Source of the DNA: Usitatibacter rugosus
GTDB lineage: Bacteria; Pseudomonadota; Gammaproteobacteria; Burkholderiales; Usitatibacteraceae
Direction of reading: 5' to 3'
DNA length: 64,000 bases
NCBI RefSeq assembly: GCF_013003965.1
Contig: NZ_CP053069.1
Span: 899,419-963,418, forward strand
The notes under the pieces were generated by a model that was given only the letters and a program-made list of their open reading frames with translations, was not told the origin of the DNA and did not search any database. Below are positions 8,163-17,071 of this stretch, one piece after another. Both the position numbers and the translations under genes were made by a program. Every line of letters starts with the position of its first letter. Within the stretch, counting starts at the first letter, position 1.

Positions 8163-8834
8163 CTATTTTACGCCGAGGAAGAACCGGACCAGCGCCTCCG
8201 TGGGATCGGGCTTGCGGGACCAGACGTGGGCACCGCCCTTGAAGGTGATCGTCGGCACCCCCCGATCGGCTCCGCGAAGGGATGCGACGGTCGGTGAGGA
8301 ATGAATGGCGGCGCCCGCGAAGAGATCCGGATACGCAGCGGCGAGAATCGCCGCCATCGCGCCACCCGCCGAGAAGCCGGCGACGAAGACGCGCTTCCGA
8401 TCGATGCCGTAGCGCTCGACGATCGCCTTCGTCATGCTGGCCAGCATCGCGGGCTCGCCGCGGCCCCGTTCCTGGTGCCGCGATTGAAACCAGTTCCAGC
8501 ACCCCATGGCGTTCGCCTTTCGCGACTGCGCCGGATACAGCACGTACAAGCCCCGCTCGCGAGCCAGCGCGTTCATGCGCGTGCTCGTGGCGAAGGTGTC
8601 CGGATCCTGCGTGCATCCATGCAGCATCACGAGCAGGGGGGCACCGCTCTCCGCAGCTGCCGGCGGGATGTAGAGCTTGTAGCGATGTCCCTTCGAGCGA
8701 TACGCGTGCGTCCCCGCCGCGAATCGTTCGCCACTCCGCGGTGGGCGATTAACGGCCGGAACGTACGTAGCCGCATCGACCCACGCGCGTTGCAGGGCGA
8801 TGCCCTGGCGCATGAGGCGGCGGAAGGAACGCAT
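8163..8834 (-). CDS. PHB-depolymerase-family esterase, internally shortened
   Basis: A 223-residue alpha/beta hydrolase of the PHB depolymerase/LpqC group. The oxyanion segment LLVMLHGCTQDPDTFA, the AMGCWNWF segment and the nucleophile elbow GFSAGGAMA are intact. Family members are usually about 300-400 residues and have a further block with the acidic triad residue (HGxxD) before a terminal His (GHxW). Here the sequence runs straight from VPTITFKGGAHVW to the end. The Asp block and roughly 50-70 residues appear deleted in frame. It may be inactive or use another acid. No export signal is obvious. It sits just upstream of the cupin gene. Confidence 0.75.
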   Translation of the reverse strand: MRSFRRLMRQGIALQRAWVDAATYVPAVNRPPRSGERFAAGTHAYRSKGHRYKLYIPPAAAESGAPLLVMLHGCTQDPDTFATSTRMNALARERGLYVLYPAQSRKANAMGCWNWFQSRHQERGRGEPAMLASMTKAIVERYGIDRKRVFVAGFSAGGAMAAILAAAYPDLFAGAAIHSSPTVASLRGADRGVPTITFKGGAHVWSRKPDPTEALVRFFLGVK

Positions 8835-8984
8835 GGGAAGTTAGGACGCTTCGCGCTCGCTTGGTTCAGCCCGCGCAAGTCGAGGCGATTTCCTACAAGC
8901 CTGCAGCTCAAACGCCTACTTGGCCGTGGCATGCACGCGCCTAGCATCGTCCATCGCCTCTCAAATACGGAAAATTCCCGCGCC

Positions 8985-9917
8985 ATGAGCTCTCCCGCCT
9001 ACAGTGCCCCCGACCTCGTCGTCGACTCGGTTCGTCCCAGCGCCAGCGCCGTTTCCTGGGGCGCGATCTTTGCAGGTGCCGCTGCCGCCGCGGCCCTGTC
9101 GTTGATCCTGCTGCTCCTCGGTGTCGGCCTCGGACTCTCTTCTGTCTCGCCCTGGGCGTACGACGGCGTGAGTGCCACGACCTTCGGCGTATCCAGCATC
9201 CTGTGGGTCACATTCATGAGCCTGGCGGCATCCGCCGTCGGCGGCTATCTCGCGGGCCGGCTTCGCACGAAGTGGGTGTCGGTCAATACCGACGAGGTGT
9301 ACTTCCGCGACACCGCGCACGGCTTCCTCGCCTGGGCTGCCGCAACGCTCCTCACCGCCGCACTGCTGACCTCGGCGATCGGCTCGATGATCGGCGCGGG
9401 TGCGAAGGCCACGGCCGCAGTTGCCGGCGGTGTTGCCACGACCGCTGCCGCGGGTGCCGCCGGTGCCGCCACGGGCGCAACGCAGGCTACGGACGCCAAG
9501 CCGTCGCTCGACCCGTCCGCCTACTTCGTCGACTCGCTGTTCCGTCGTGACGGAGCCGCCGCCCCCACGACAACCACCTCTCCGCAGGAAAACGCCGCCT
9601 CGGCTTCGGAGACGACTCGCATCTTCGCCAATGCGATTCGTACCGGCTCGCTGCCGCAGGATGACCAGCGCTACCTGGGGCAACTCGTCGCGCAACGCAC
9701 GGGTCTTGCCCCGGCGGATGCCGAGAAGCGGGTCGCCGATACGTTCGCCCGCCTGCAGACCAAGCTCCGCGAAGCCGAAGCCACCGCCAAGGAAGCGGCT
9801 GACAAGGCACGCAAGGCCTCGGCCTACACCGCGCTCTGGCTCTTCATCTCGCTGCTGGCGGGCGCGTTCGTCGCGAGCCTTTCCGCCACGTTCGGCGGCC
9901 GCCGCCGCGACGACTGA
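8985..9917 (+). CDS. Multi-pass membrane protein of unknown function
   Basis: A 310-residue protein not recognised by family. It has a hydrophobic segment at about residues 22-48 (GAIFAGAAAAAALSLILLLL), another at about 65-85, a glycine/alanine-rich pair at about 110-150, and a final helix at about 280-300. Between the last two lies a polar region with Gln/Asp/Ala-rich, probably coiled-coil, stretches (about 215-275, AEKRVADTFARLQTKLREAE). It is followed closely by a 24-residue membrane peptide and then the catalase, so it may belong to a stress-related envelope unit. Confidence 0.75.
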   Translation: MSSPAYSAPDLVVDSVRPSASAVSWGAIFAGAAAAAALSLILLLLGVGLGLSSVSPWAYDGVSATTFGVSSILWVTFMSLAASAVGGYLAGRLRTKWVSVNTDEVYFRDTAHGFLAWAAATLLTAALLTSAIGSMIGAGAKATAAVAGGVATTAAAGAAGAATGATQATDAKPSLDPSAYFVDSLFRRDGAAAPTTTTSPQENAASASETTRIFANAIRTGSLPQDDQRYLGQLVAQRTGLAPADAEKRVADTFARLQTKLREAEATAKEAADKARKASAYTALWLFISLLAGAFVASLSATFGGRRRDD

Positions 9918-9944
9918 CCCTTCTCATTCGTTCAGGAGACATAC

Positions 9945-10019
9945 ATGCGTTCGATCCTCTTGCTGTTGCTGGGCGTTCCCCTCCCGATCATCATCCTCAT
10001 CGCGCTGTTCTCGCACTGA
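9945..10019 (+). CDS. 24-residue membrane micropeptide
   Basis: A tiny ORF with a good ribosome site (CAGGAG, 7 bp upstream of ATG) encoding MRSILLLLLGVPLPIIILIALF plus Ser-His. It is one hydrophobic helix with a Pro kink and one N-terminal Arg. It sits 27 bp after the membrane protein and 2 bp before the catalase ATG. The spacing and ribosome site argue for real translation, and very similar micropeptides occur in proteobacteria as orphan small proteins. Function unknown. Confidence 0.65.
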   Translation: MRSILLLLLGVPLPIIILIALFSH

Positions 10020-10021
10020 TC

Positions 10022-12301
10022 ATGGCCACGAAGAAAGCCGCAGGTAAGACGACCGCGGGCGGCCCCGCTCGCGGCGCAACGCCGCCCGGCGACGCCGCAG
10101 CCCGCAAAGCGGCCGCAACGCAGAAGCTTGCCGCCGCCTTTCCCTTCAACGCGAACAAGCCGAACGAGATCGGCGAGCAGAAGCCGAAGGCGGGTGTCCA
10201 TGCGCCGCTGCCCGATCCGTCGGTGGGTGCCAGCACGCTCATGGAGGGCAACTCGACCGGCAAGCCGCAGCTCGAAGCCGCACGCATCGACGCCGAAGGC
10301 GCCGTGCTGACCACGAACTTCGGAGCTCCGGTCGCGGACAACCAGAATTCGCTCAAGGCGGGTCTGCGCGGCCCGACGCTCCTGGAGGACTTCATCCTCC
10401 GCGAGAAGATCACGCACTTCGACCACGAGCGCATCCCGGAGCGCATCGTGCACGCACGTGGCTCCGGCGCGCACGGCTACTTCGAGTGCTACGACTCGCT
10501 CGCCCGCTTCACGCGCGCGGAGTTCCTGTCGGCGAAGGGCAAGCGCACGCCCGTCTTCGTGCGCTTCTCCACGGTGGCCGGCGAACGCGGCTCCACCGAC
10601 ACGCCGCGCGACGTGCGCGGCTTCGCGACCAAGTTCTACACCGGCGAGGGCAACTTCGACATCGTCGGCAACAACATCCCCGTATTCTTCATCCAGGACG
10701 CGATGAAGTTTCCGGACCTGGTCCACGCCGTGAAGCCCGAGCCGCACAACGGCATGCCGCAGGCGGCCAGCGCCCACGACACGTTCTGGGACTTCGTTTC
10801 ACTCATGCCGGAGACGACCCACATGCTGATGTGGGTGATGTCGGATCGCGCTCTGCCGCGCAGCCTCAAGACCATGCAGGGCTTCGGCGTGCACACGTTC
10901 CGGTTCGTGAACGCGAAGGACGAGTCGCGCTTCGTGAAATTCCACTGGAATCCGGTCGCGGGAACGCACTCCCTCGACTGGGACGAGTGCATCAAGATCT
11001 CCGGCGCCGACTCGGATTTCCACCGGCGCGACCTCTGGGAATCCATCGAGGCCGGGGTGTTCCCCGAGTGGGAGCTGGGCGTGCAAGTGTTCACCGAGGC
11101 GCAGGCCGAGAAGTACAGCTTCGACGTGCTCGACGCCACGAAGATCGTCCCGGAGGAGCTGGTGCCGGTGGTGCCGGTCGGGCGCATGGTGCTCGACCGC
11201 AATCCCGACAACTTCTTCGCCGAGACCGAGCAGGTGGCCTTCGGCGTGCAGAACCTCGTGCCCGGGATCGACTTCTCGAACGACCCGCTGCTGGCCGGGC
11301 GCATCCATTCGTATTTCGACACGCAGCTCTCGCGCCTGGGCGGTCCGAACTTCCACGAGATCCCGATCAACGCCCCGGTCGCGCCGGCGAACAACAACCA
11401 GCGCGACGGCATCCACCGGCACGCGGTGAATCGTGGCCGCGTGGCGTACGAGCCGAACTCGCTCGGCGGCGGTTGCCCGTTCCAGGCGGGCGCTGCGGGC
11501 TTTCGGTCCTTCCCGCAGCCGATGGAGGGCGACAAGGTGCGCGGCAAGCCCGAGCGCTTCGCCGACCACTACTCGCAGGCGACGCTCTTCTGGAACAGCC
11601 AGACGGAGTACGAGAAGGCCCACATCGTCCGCGCGTTCCGATTCGAGCTCACCAAGGTGACGGTGCCGGCCATTCGCGAGCGGACGCTCTCGATGCTTCG
11701 CAACGTCACCGACGAGCTGGCGGGCCAGGTGGCCGAAGGGCTCGGCATGGCGCTGCCGAGGGCGATGCCGAAGCTGGTCGCTTCGGTGAAAGTGGAGGTC
11801 CAGGAGTCTCCGGCGCTCTCGCTCACCGCGCGCCCCGGCAATGGCGACCTGCGGGGCAGGCACGTCGCGATCCTCGTCGCGCCCGGCGTCGATGCGAAAT
11901 CCGTGAAAGCCACGACAACCGCCTTGCAGAAGGAAGGCGTCGTGGTGCACACGCTCGCCGCCCGCCTGGGTGACGTTGCGGGCAAAGGCGGGACGATCAC
12001 GCCCGACGGCACGCTCGAGACGATGCCCTCGGTGCTTCACGACGGCGTCGTCGTTCCGGATGGAGAAGAGGGCGCGGACGAGCTGGGCTCGCTCGGCCAG
12101 GCGCTCGAGTTCCTGAAGGACCAGTACCGCCACGCGAAGCCGATCCTCATGCTCGGCGCGGGCCGTGCGGTTCTCGAGGAGGCGGGCATTCCGGTGGATG
12201 ACGACACCGATTGGGCGATCGCCTCGCAGGCCGCGTCCTTCATCGACGCGCTGCGCAAGCACCGCCACTGGGACCGGCAGATCGATCCCCCGCCGATCTG
12301 A
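10022..12301 (+). CDS. katE: Large-subunit (clade 2) catalase, HPII type
   Basis: A 759-residue heme catalase (2 H2O2 to O2 and water) of the KatE/HPII class. After a lysine/alanine-rich N-terminal extension come the catalytic-His segment IVHARGSGAHGYFE (about residues 142-155), the GNNIPVFFIQDA core, and the proximal heme-Tyr segment RIHSYFDTQLSRLG. From about residue 610 on is the flavodoxin-like C-terminal domain typical of large-subunit catalases (GRHVAILVAPGVDA). The length matches E. coli HPII (753). It starts 2 bp after the micropeptide and ends 3 bp from the convergent RuBisCO-like gene. Confidence 0.93.
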   Translation: MATKKAAGKTTAGGPARGATPPGDAAARKAAATQKLAAAFPFNANKPNEIGEQKPKAGVHAPLPDPSVGASTLMEGNSTGKPQLEAARIDAEGAVLTTNFGAPVADNQNSLKAGLRGPTLLEDFILREKITHFDHERIPERIVHARGSGAHGYFECYDSLARFTRAEFLSAKGKRTPVFVRFSTVAGERGSTDTPRDVRGFATKFYTGEGNFDIVGNNIPVFFIQDAMKFPDLVHAVKPEPHNGMPQAASAHDTFWDFVSLMPETTHMLMWVMSDRALPRSLKTMQGFGVHTFRFVNAKDESRFVKFHWNPVAGTHSLDWDECIKISGADSDFHRRDLWESIEAGVFPEWELGVQVFTEAQAEKYSFDVLDATKIVPEELVPVVPVGRMVLDRNPDNFFAETEQVAFGVQNLVPGIDFSNDPLLAGRIHSYFDTQLSRLGGPNFHEIPINAPVAPANNNQRDGIHRHAVNRGRVAYEPNSLGGGCPFQAGAAGFRSFPQPMEGDKVRGKPERFADHYSQATLFWNSQTEYEKAHIVRAFRFELTKVTVPAIRERTLSMLRNVTDELAGQVAEGLGMALPRAMPKLVASVKVEVQESPALSLTARPGNGDLRGRHVAILVAPGVDAKSVKATTTALQKEGVVVHTLAARLGDVAGKGGTITPDGTLETMPSVLHDGVVVPDGEEGADELGSLGQALEFLKDQYRHAKPILMLGAGRAVLEEAGIPVDDDTDWAIASQAASFIDALRKHRHWDRQIDPPPI

Positions 12302-12304
12302 AGC

Positions 12305-13399
12305 CTATCGCGCGGCGGCGACCTTCTTCACGAACTCTCGCGCGCGATCGCCCAGGCGGTCGCCCGCGGAGAGCAGCCCGCCGCCGATGAGCAGCATGGT
12401 GTCCGCTCCGTAACCCGCGACCATTTCATCCACGCGGTCCACGGTCATCCCGCCCGCGGGGACGGGCAGCGACGGCGCGAGCTCGGAGAAGGGACGGCGC
12501 GCCGCCGCGGCGATGTCGAGGCACGTCGCGCGGCTGTAGCTGAAGCGGCCACCATGATTCGGGAAGATCGTGGCGTCGGCGCCGAGGAGCCGGAAGAGCG
12601 TGCCCAGCAGCACGGAGGGCGCGACACGGTTCGCACCGGCGAAGGCAGGGTGCGCCATCACGGGAATGTCGAGCTGGTCGCACACGAGCTCCGCGAAGAC
12701 CGGAAGGCCGACCAGCATCGGGGCGACGAGCGCCATGCGCACGCCGCTCGCCTTGGCGATGCGCACTTGCTCGGCGAGCGCCGCGGGGCCGCCCGAGAAG
12801 GTGGGCGCATAGATCGTTCGGTTGCCGTGCTCGAGATTCGCCTCGTCCACGGCGCGCTGCACGGCGGGCACGCGTTCCGCGAACGGCGAGAACGCCTGGT
12901 TCGCAAGGCCGTGGTCGTCCTTGATCACGTCGATGCCGGCGCTGGCAAAAGTGCGCGCGAGCTTGGCGAGGTGCTCGATGGTCGAGCCCTGCGGCTTCAG
13001 CGCCGTGCAGGTGAGCGGCCGCGATGGCGCGCCGACCAGCTTGCGGATGCCCTCGATGCCGAAGCGCGGGCCGGGAAAGGCCTTCGCGTATCCGGTGGGG
13101 AATTGCACATCCACCAGCTCGACCTCGGGCTGCATCGAGCAGTTGCCGAAGAGCATGTTCACGAGCTGCGACGCTTCGTGGCCCGTCGTCACCGGTGCTA
13201 TTCCAAGAACGACCTCGAACCCGTCGCCATGCGGGCGGATCGCTTCGACGCGAGCGACGATCTCCTGCAGCACGCGCGGGTCGGTGACAGCGGCCAGCGG
13301 CATCTCCACGCTCTGCTCCGTGGCCAGCGCCTCGGCGCGCACCTTGCTCTCCGTCTCAGGCGCATTGATGCGATACGTTGCCAGGATCCGATCGCTCAT
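12305..13399 (-). CDS. RuBisCO-like protein (form IV type)
   Basis: A 364-residue protein of the RuBisCO large-chain superfamily, shorter than true RuBisCO. It keeps the TALKPQG segment (catalytic Lys175 region) and the metal-site segment GIDVIKDDHGLANQAFSPF, but the carbamate-site triad KDDE reads KDDH, and the carboxylase loop-6 signature is not evident. It should therefore act on another enol or beta-keto acid. Known RuBisCO-like proteins work in methionine salvage (MtnW) or in apionate breakdown as decarboxylases or transcarboxylases. It is coupled by ATGA to the upstream arylformamidase-like hydrolase, so the two probably share one pathway. Confidence 0.85.
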   Translation of the reverse strand: MSDRILATYRINAPETESKVRAEALATEQSVEMPLAAVTDPRVLQEIVARVEAIRPHGDGFEVVLGIAPVTTGHEASQLVNMLFGNCSMQPEVELVDVQFPTGYAKAFPGPRFGIEGIRKLVGAPSRPLTCTALKPQGSTIEHLAKLARTFASAGIDVIKDDHGLANQAFSPFAERVPAVQRAVDEANLEHGNRTIYAPTFSGGPAALAEQVRIAKASGVRMALVAPMLVGLPVFAELVCDQLDIPVMAHPAFAGANRVAPSVLLGTLFRLLGADATIFPNHGGRFSYSRATCLDIAAAARRPFSELAPSLPVPAGGMTVDRVDEMVAGYGADTMLLIGGGLLSAGDRLGDRAREFVKKVAAAR

Positions 13400-14202
13400 T
13401 CGAACAACTCCAGCGTCGCGTCGTGGAGCCGTTGCCCTCGTTCGGTGAAAGCGTCGAGGATCGAGAAGTGGTTGTAGCCCGCGGGAATATGGCAATCGCG
13501 AGCCTGGGGCGCCCACGCGGTGGCGAAGTCGCGCGATTGGCGCTGGAACTCGGACGTCTCATCCCCGCCGGCACACACGAAGAGCGGCGCCTGGATGGTG
13601 CGCTCGACGTCCATCATGCCGACGCTGCGCGCCTCGGCGTCGTCGAGGCGAAGGTCGGCGTTCGCGCTGTAGTGCGGCAACGGGGTCAGGTCGTAGACGC
13701 CGCTGATCGGCACGCCACCGATCACGCGCTTCGGGTCGAACGCCAGCTTCTTCGAAGCGAAGATCGCCGCGGCGAGGTGGCCGCCGGCCGAATGTCCGCT
13801 CACCACTACGCGGTCCTTCGCGATGCCCTGCGCGAAGAGCCAGTTGGTGGCCGCCACCACGTCGTCGATGATGTCGGCGATTCGCACCTCGGGGCAAAGC
13901 CGGTAGCCGATGTTCGCGACACCCAGGCCCGAGGCGACGAACGGCGGCGCGATCCACGCGTGCGAGTCCTTGTGCAGGGCGCGCCAATAGCCACCGTGGA
14001 TGAAGACGAGCAGGCCGCGCTCGTTCCTGGCGGGAAAGTAGTCGATGCGATGCCGCGCGTGCGGGCCGTAGGCCAGGTCGAGCCGGCCTTCCAGCGTCTT
14101 GCGGGCGTAGTCGGAATCGCGGTCCCAGCGCGCGAAGTACTTCGGATGGTCCGGGACGGCCTGGCGGTTGTTGTACTCGCGTTCGATCTGCTCGGGGGTC
14201 AT
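13396..14202 (-). CDS. Alpha/beta hydrolase, arylformamidase-like
   Basis: A 268-residue serine hydrolase with the HGGYWRAL oxyanion motif typical of kynurenine formamidase-like enzymes (about residues 68-75), the nucleophile elbow SGHSAGGHLAAA, an acidic CAGGDETSEF segment, and the final His in AGYNHFSILD. That set gives an intact Ser-Asp/Glu-His triad. The genetic partner is a RuBisCO-like protein rather than tryptophan-pathway genes, so a role in N-formylkynurenine hydrolysis is doubtful. An ester or lactone made in the same pathway is more likely. The start at 14202 gives the usual length. Confidence 0.82.
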   Translation of the reverse strand: MTPEQIEREYNNRQAVPDHPKYFARWDRDSDYARKTLEGRLDLAYGPHARHRIDYFPARNERGLLVFIHGGYWRALHKDSHAWIAPPFVASGLGVANIGYRLCPEVRIADIIDDVVAATNWLFAQGIAKDRVVVSGHSAGGHLAAAIFASKKLAFDPKRVIGGVPISGVYDLTPLPHYSANADLRLDDAEARSVGMMDVERTIQAPLFVCAGGDETSEFQRQSRDFATAWAPQARDCHIPAGYNHFSILDAFTERGQRLHDATLELFE

Positions 14203-14212
14203 GCCCCGCAGT

Positions 14213-14800
14213 TTACCGCCGGATCGTGGCGGCGATCTCCGCGGCCATGCGCGCGAGCGCTCGGCTGTGCGCCGCGGCGATGCCGGCCGCGTCGCGCGAG
14301 GGCAGCGGCTCCGTGACCGCCGTGCGCCCGGACTTGCGCGCGCCCGCCGAAGCGTTCGCGCCCGTGGGCGTTACGGTCCACATGGCTTCCAGCGTGGCGC
14401 CCGCGTCCAACGACGAATCGAAACGCTGCACGTCGACGGTCACGGCGAAGTCCGGGGCGTACGGGCCGAAGCGGCCCGAGGTGACGCGACTCGTCCCGAG
14501 CTCCGCGCGAAGGTCTTCCGCCAGCACGCGCGGGATGGCCGCTTTCAGGGGCTCGACCCACCGGTTCGCATCGTCGATCTCGACACGGTTGGGGCCGGTA
14601 CGAATCACCATGGCGTTGCGGTCGACGGCTTCCGGAACGGTGGCGACGCCTACGTGGATGGCAGGGCCGGAGCTGGTCGCGGGCGACGGTGCGTTGCCCG
14701 GCGCGGCCGAGAGGTTGAAGTAGCTCTCCTTCACCGCCGAGCCGCCGAAGCAGCCGGAGAGCACGAGGGGAGCGACCAGCAGCGTGAGTGCGCGCTTCAT
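14213..14800 (-). CDS. pqiC: PqiC-type outer-membrane lipoprotein (ABC transport auxiliary)
   Basis: A 195-residue lipoprotein with a lipobox LVLSGC at about residues 12-17. The segment YFNLSAAPG followed by VGVATVPEAVDRNAMVIR is the PqiC/DUF330 pattern. PqiC sits in the inner leaflet of the outer membrane and receives the PqiB tunnel that carries lipid across the periplasm. The ATG overlaps the pqiB stop (ATGA). It is the last gene of the pqi operon. Confidence 0.88.
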   Translation of the reverse strand: MKRALTLLVAPLVLSGCFGGSAVKESYFNLSAAPGNAPSPATSSGPAIHVGVATVPEAVDRNAMVIRTGPNRVEIDDANRWVEPLKAAIPRVLAEDLRAELGTSRVTSGRFGPYAPDFAVTVDVQRFDSSLDAGATLEAMWTVTPTGANASAGARKSGRTAVTEPLPSRDAAGIAAAHSRALARMAAEIAATIRR

Positions 14801-16455
14801 TTCGACTCCGTCCGCTTGCCGCGGATCAGCGATTCGGGATGGCGTTCGAGGTAGTCCGTGAGTTGGCGCACCGAGTCCGCGGCGCGACGCACTTCGTCCA
14901 GGGCGCCGCGGAGGTCGCCTCCGATCGGGGAATCCGACGACAGCGTCTGCTCCGCGGTACCGAGCGTCTTGCGGGCGGACTCGAGCGTCATGCGCAGCTC
15001 CGGCGCGACTTCGTTGGAGAGCTTCGCCATCACCGCGTCGGCATTCTTGAGCGAGGTCTGCAGTGCCGCCATCGAGGCGCGCAGGTCCGCCGCGATCTTG
15101 TCGAAGGGCACCTTCTCGAGGTTCGCGGCGATCGCGGCGACCGAGTCCTGCAGCTCGCCGGGCCCGCCGCCCATCACCGGGATCTCGGGCGGGGTCTTCG
15201 TGAAGTCGACCGTGGCCTTCGGTGCCTGCGGGAAGAACTCGAGGTTCACGTAGAGCGCGCCCGTCAGCAGGTTGGAGCTCTTCAGCTGCGCGCGCATGCC
15301 GCGATCGACGAAGCGGCCGATGCGCTGCTGGGGCGTGAGGTTCGGGAGCGGTGCACGCGCGGGATCGCGGAAGCGCGAGCGCAGCCGCTCGGGGTAGAGG
15401 TCGATCTCCACCAGCATGAGGAAGCGCGACTGCTGCGACTCGAAGTCGAGGTCGATGCGCTTCACCTCGCCCACGGTGATGCCGCGGAAGTCGACCGGCG
15501 AGCCCACCTGCAGGCCCTTCACCGATTTCGTGAAGCGCACGACGAACTTCTCGACCACCGTCTCGCGCGGCGCCATCGCCTTGGTGCGGTTGTCGAAGAG
15601 CCAGTACTCCGCCTTCGCCGCCGCCTCGGGACGCGTCACGGATTCGGTCGGCGTCTCGAACGCGATGCCGCCCAGCAGCACCGTGATCAGCGACTGCACC
15701 TGCACGCGCACGCCGTTGGAGTCGAGCGAAAGCTCCGCGCCGCTCGCGTTCCAGAAGCGCGTGTCGTCGTTCACGAGCTTGTCGTAGGGCGCCTCGACGA
15801 AAATGCCGACGCGCACCTCCTCGCCGTGGCCCGGAACTTCGGTCGAGACGACCTTGCCCACCACGACGCCGCGGAAGTAGATCGGCGAGTTGATGTCGAG
15901 CGATCCGAGGTCGTCGGTACGGACCGTGAAGATGCGCCCCGCTTGATCCGCGACCAGCACGGGCGGCGTCTCGAGGCCGACGAACTCCTTCTTCGAGGAC
16001 TTCGAGGTTCCCGGCTCGGCACCGATGTACGAGCCGGCGAGCAACGTGCCCAGGCCCGAGACCTGTCCGCCGGCGATGCGCGGGCGCACCACCCAGAACT
16101 TCGTGTCCTCGACCAGGAAGAGGCTCGCGGTCTGGCGATCCACCTCGGCGCTCACCACGACGGACTTCCCGTCCTCGGACAGGCGTACCGACTTCACGAT
16201 GCCGATGTCCACGGCCTTGTGGCGGATGCGTGTCTTCCCGGGCTCGATGCCCTCGGCCGACTTGAAGGTGATCGTCACGTCGGGGCCGCGATTGAGGAAG
16301 TGCTCGATCGCGAGCCAGCCGCCGATCAGGAGGGCCAGGACCGGGACGATCCACACCAGTTGCGGCGTGCGCGGCCCGCCCCGCTTGGAGACCGCGCGCG
16401 GAATCGCCGACTCACTGCTCGGGATTGCGGGTTCGTTCGTCGTGCCCTCAGCCAT
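14797..16455 (-). CDS. pqiB: PqiB, MCE-domain intermembrane lipid transport tunnel
   Basis: A 552-residue protein with one N-terminal membrane helix (LVWIVPVLALLIGGWLAIEH, about 33-52). Three MCE repeats follow, beginning near GPDVTITFKSAEGIEPGKT, SPIYFRGVVVGKV and GSPVDFRGITVGEV. A long C-terminal helix then runs from about residue 440 to 540; in PqiB this helix forms a needle reaching the outer membrane. The length agrees with E. coli PqiB (546). The first 8 bp overlap the upstream pqiA gene. Confidence 0.93.
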   Translation of the reverse strand: MAEGTTNEPAIPSSESAIPRAVSKRGGPRTPQLVWIVPVLALLIGGWLAIEHFLNRGPDVTITFKSAEGIEPGKTRIRHKAVDIGIVKSVRLSEDGKSVVVSAEVDRQTASLFLVEDTKFWVVRPRIAGGQVSGLGTLLAGSYIGAEPGTSKSSKKEFVGLETPPVLVADQAGRIFTVRTDDLGSLDINSPIYFRGVVVGKVVSTEVPGHGEEVRVGIFVEAPYDKLVNDDTRFWNASGAELSLDSNGVRVQVQSLITVLLGGIAFETPTESVTRPEAAAKAEYWLFDNRTKAMAPRETVVEKFVVRFTKSVKGLQVGSPVDFRGITVGEVKRIDLDFESQQSRFLMLVEIDLYPERLRSRFRDPARAPLPNLTPQQRIGRFVDRGMRAQLKSSNLLTGALYVNLEFFPQAPKATVDFTKTPPEIPVMGGGPGELQDSVAAIAANLEKVPFDKIAADLRASMAALQTSLKNADAVMAKLSNEVAPELRMTLESARKTLGTAEQTLSSDSPIGGDLRGALDEVRRAADSVRQLTDYLERHPESLIRGKRTESK

Positions 16456-17071
16456 TGCGATGCTCCACGGGATCCCACGTAAGCCGCGGGTCGAAGCTCA
16501 TCGAGGCCAGCATCGTGAGGACCACCACCGCGCAGAAGGCCACCGCGCCCGGTGCGGGCTCGACGGATGCGAATACCTTGAACTGGACCAGCGCCACGAG
16601 GACGGCGCCCACGTAGATGTCGACCATCGACCAGCGGCTGATGTAGGCCGTTGCACGGTAGATCATGGCACGCGTGCGAGGTTGCCAGAGGGAACCGCGC
16701 TTCGCCATCGCGATGAGCAGGGCCAGCGTCGCGATCTTGAACGCGGGCACGACGATGCTCGCAATGAAGAGGATCCCCGCGAGGAGCTTCGCTTCCGTGC
16801 GCCACAGGTGCATCACGCCGCTCATGATCGTGTCGGACTGCGCGACGAAGAGCTGCCCCGTCGTGACCACGGGCACCAGGTTCGCGGGAATGTAGAGCAC
16901 GGCGGCCGCGGCGAGGAAGGCGGCCGAACGCGTGAGGCTGCTGGGCTTGCGCTCGTGGATCGCGGCACCGCAACGCGAGCAGAAGGCGCGCGCCGTCCCG
17001 GGCTCCACGCGCTGGAGTTGCTCACACGTCAGGCAGGACCACAGGCCCTGGTCGGCGGCGAGGGCGGTCAC
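16448..17071 (-). CDS. pqiA: PqiA half, second copy
   Basis: A 207-residue inner-membrane protein corresponding to the C-terminal half of E. coli PqiA. It carries its own zinc-ribbon pair (SCLTCEQLQR and FCSRCGAAI), then four hydrophobic segments. GTG at 17071 is chosen because it overlaps the stop of the first half (GTGA) and starts just before the first Cys motif. E. coli has both halves fused in one protein of about 417 residues; here they are two coupled genes. Confidence 0.87.
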   Translation of the reverse strand: MTALAADQGLWSCLTCEQLQRVEPGTARAFCSRCGAAIHERKPSSLTRSAAFLAAAAVLYIPANLVPVVTTGQLFVAQSDTIMSGVMHLWRTEAKLLAGILFIASIVVPAFKIATLALLIAMAKRGSLWQPRTRAMIYRATAYISRWSMVDIYVGAVLVALVQFKVFASVEPAPGAVAFCAVVVLTMLASMSFDPRLTWDPVEHRNG

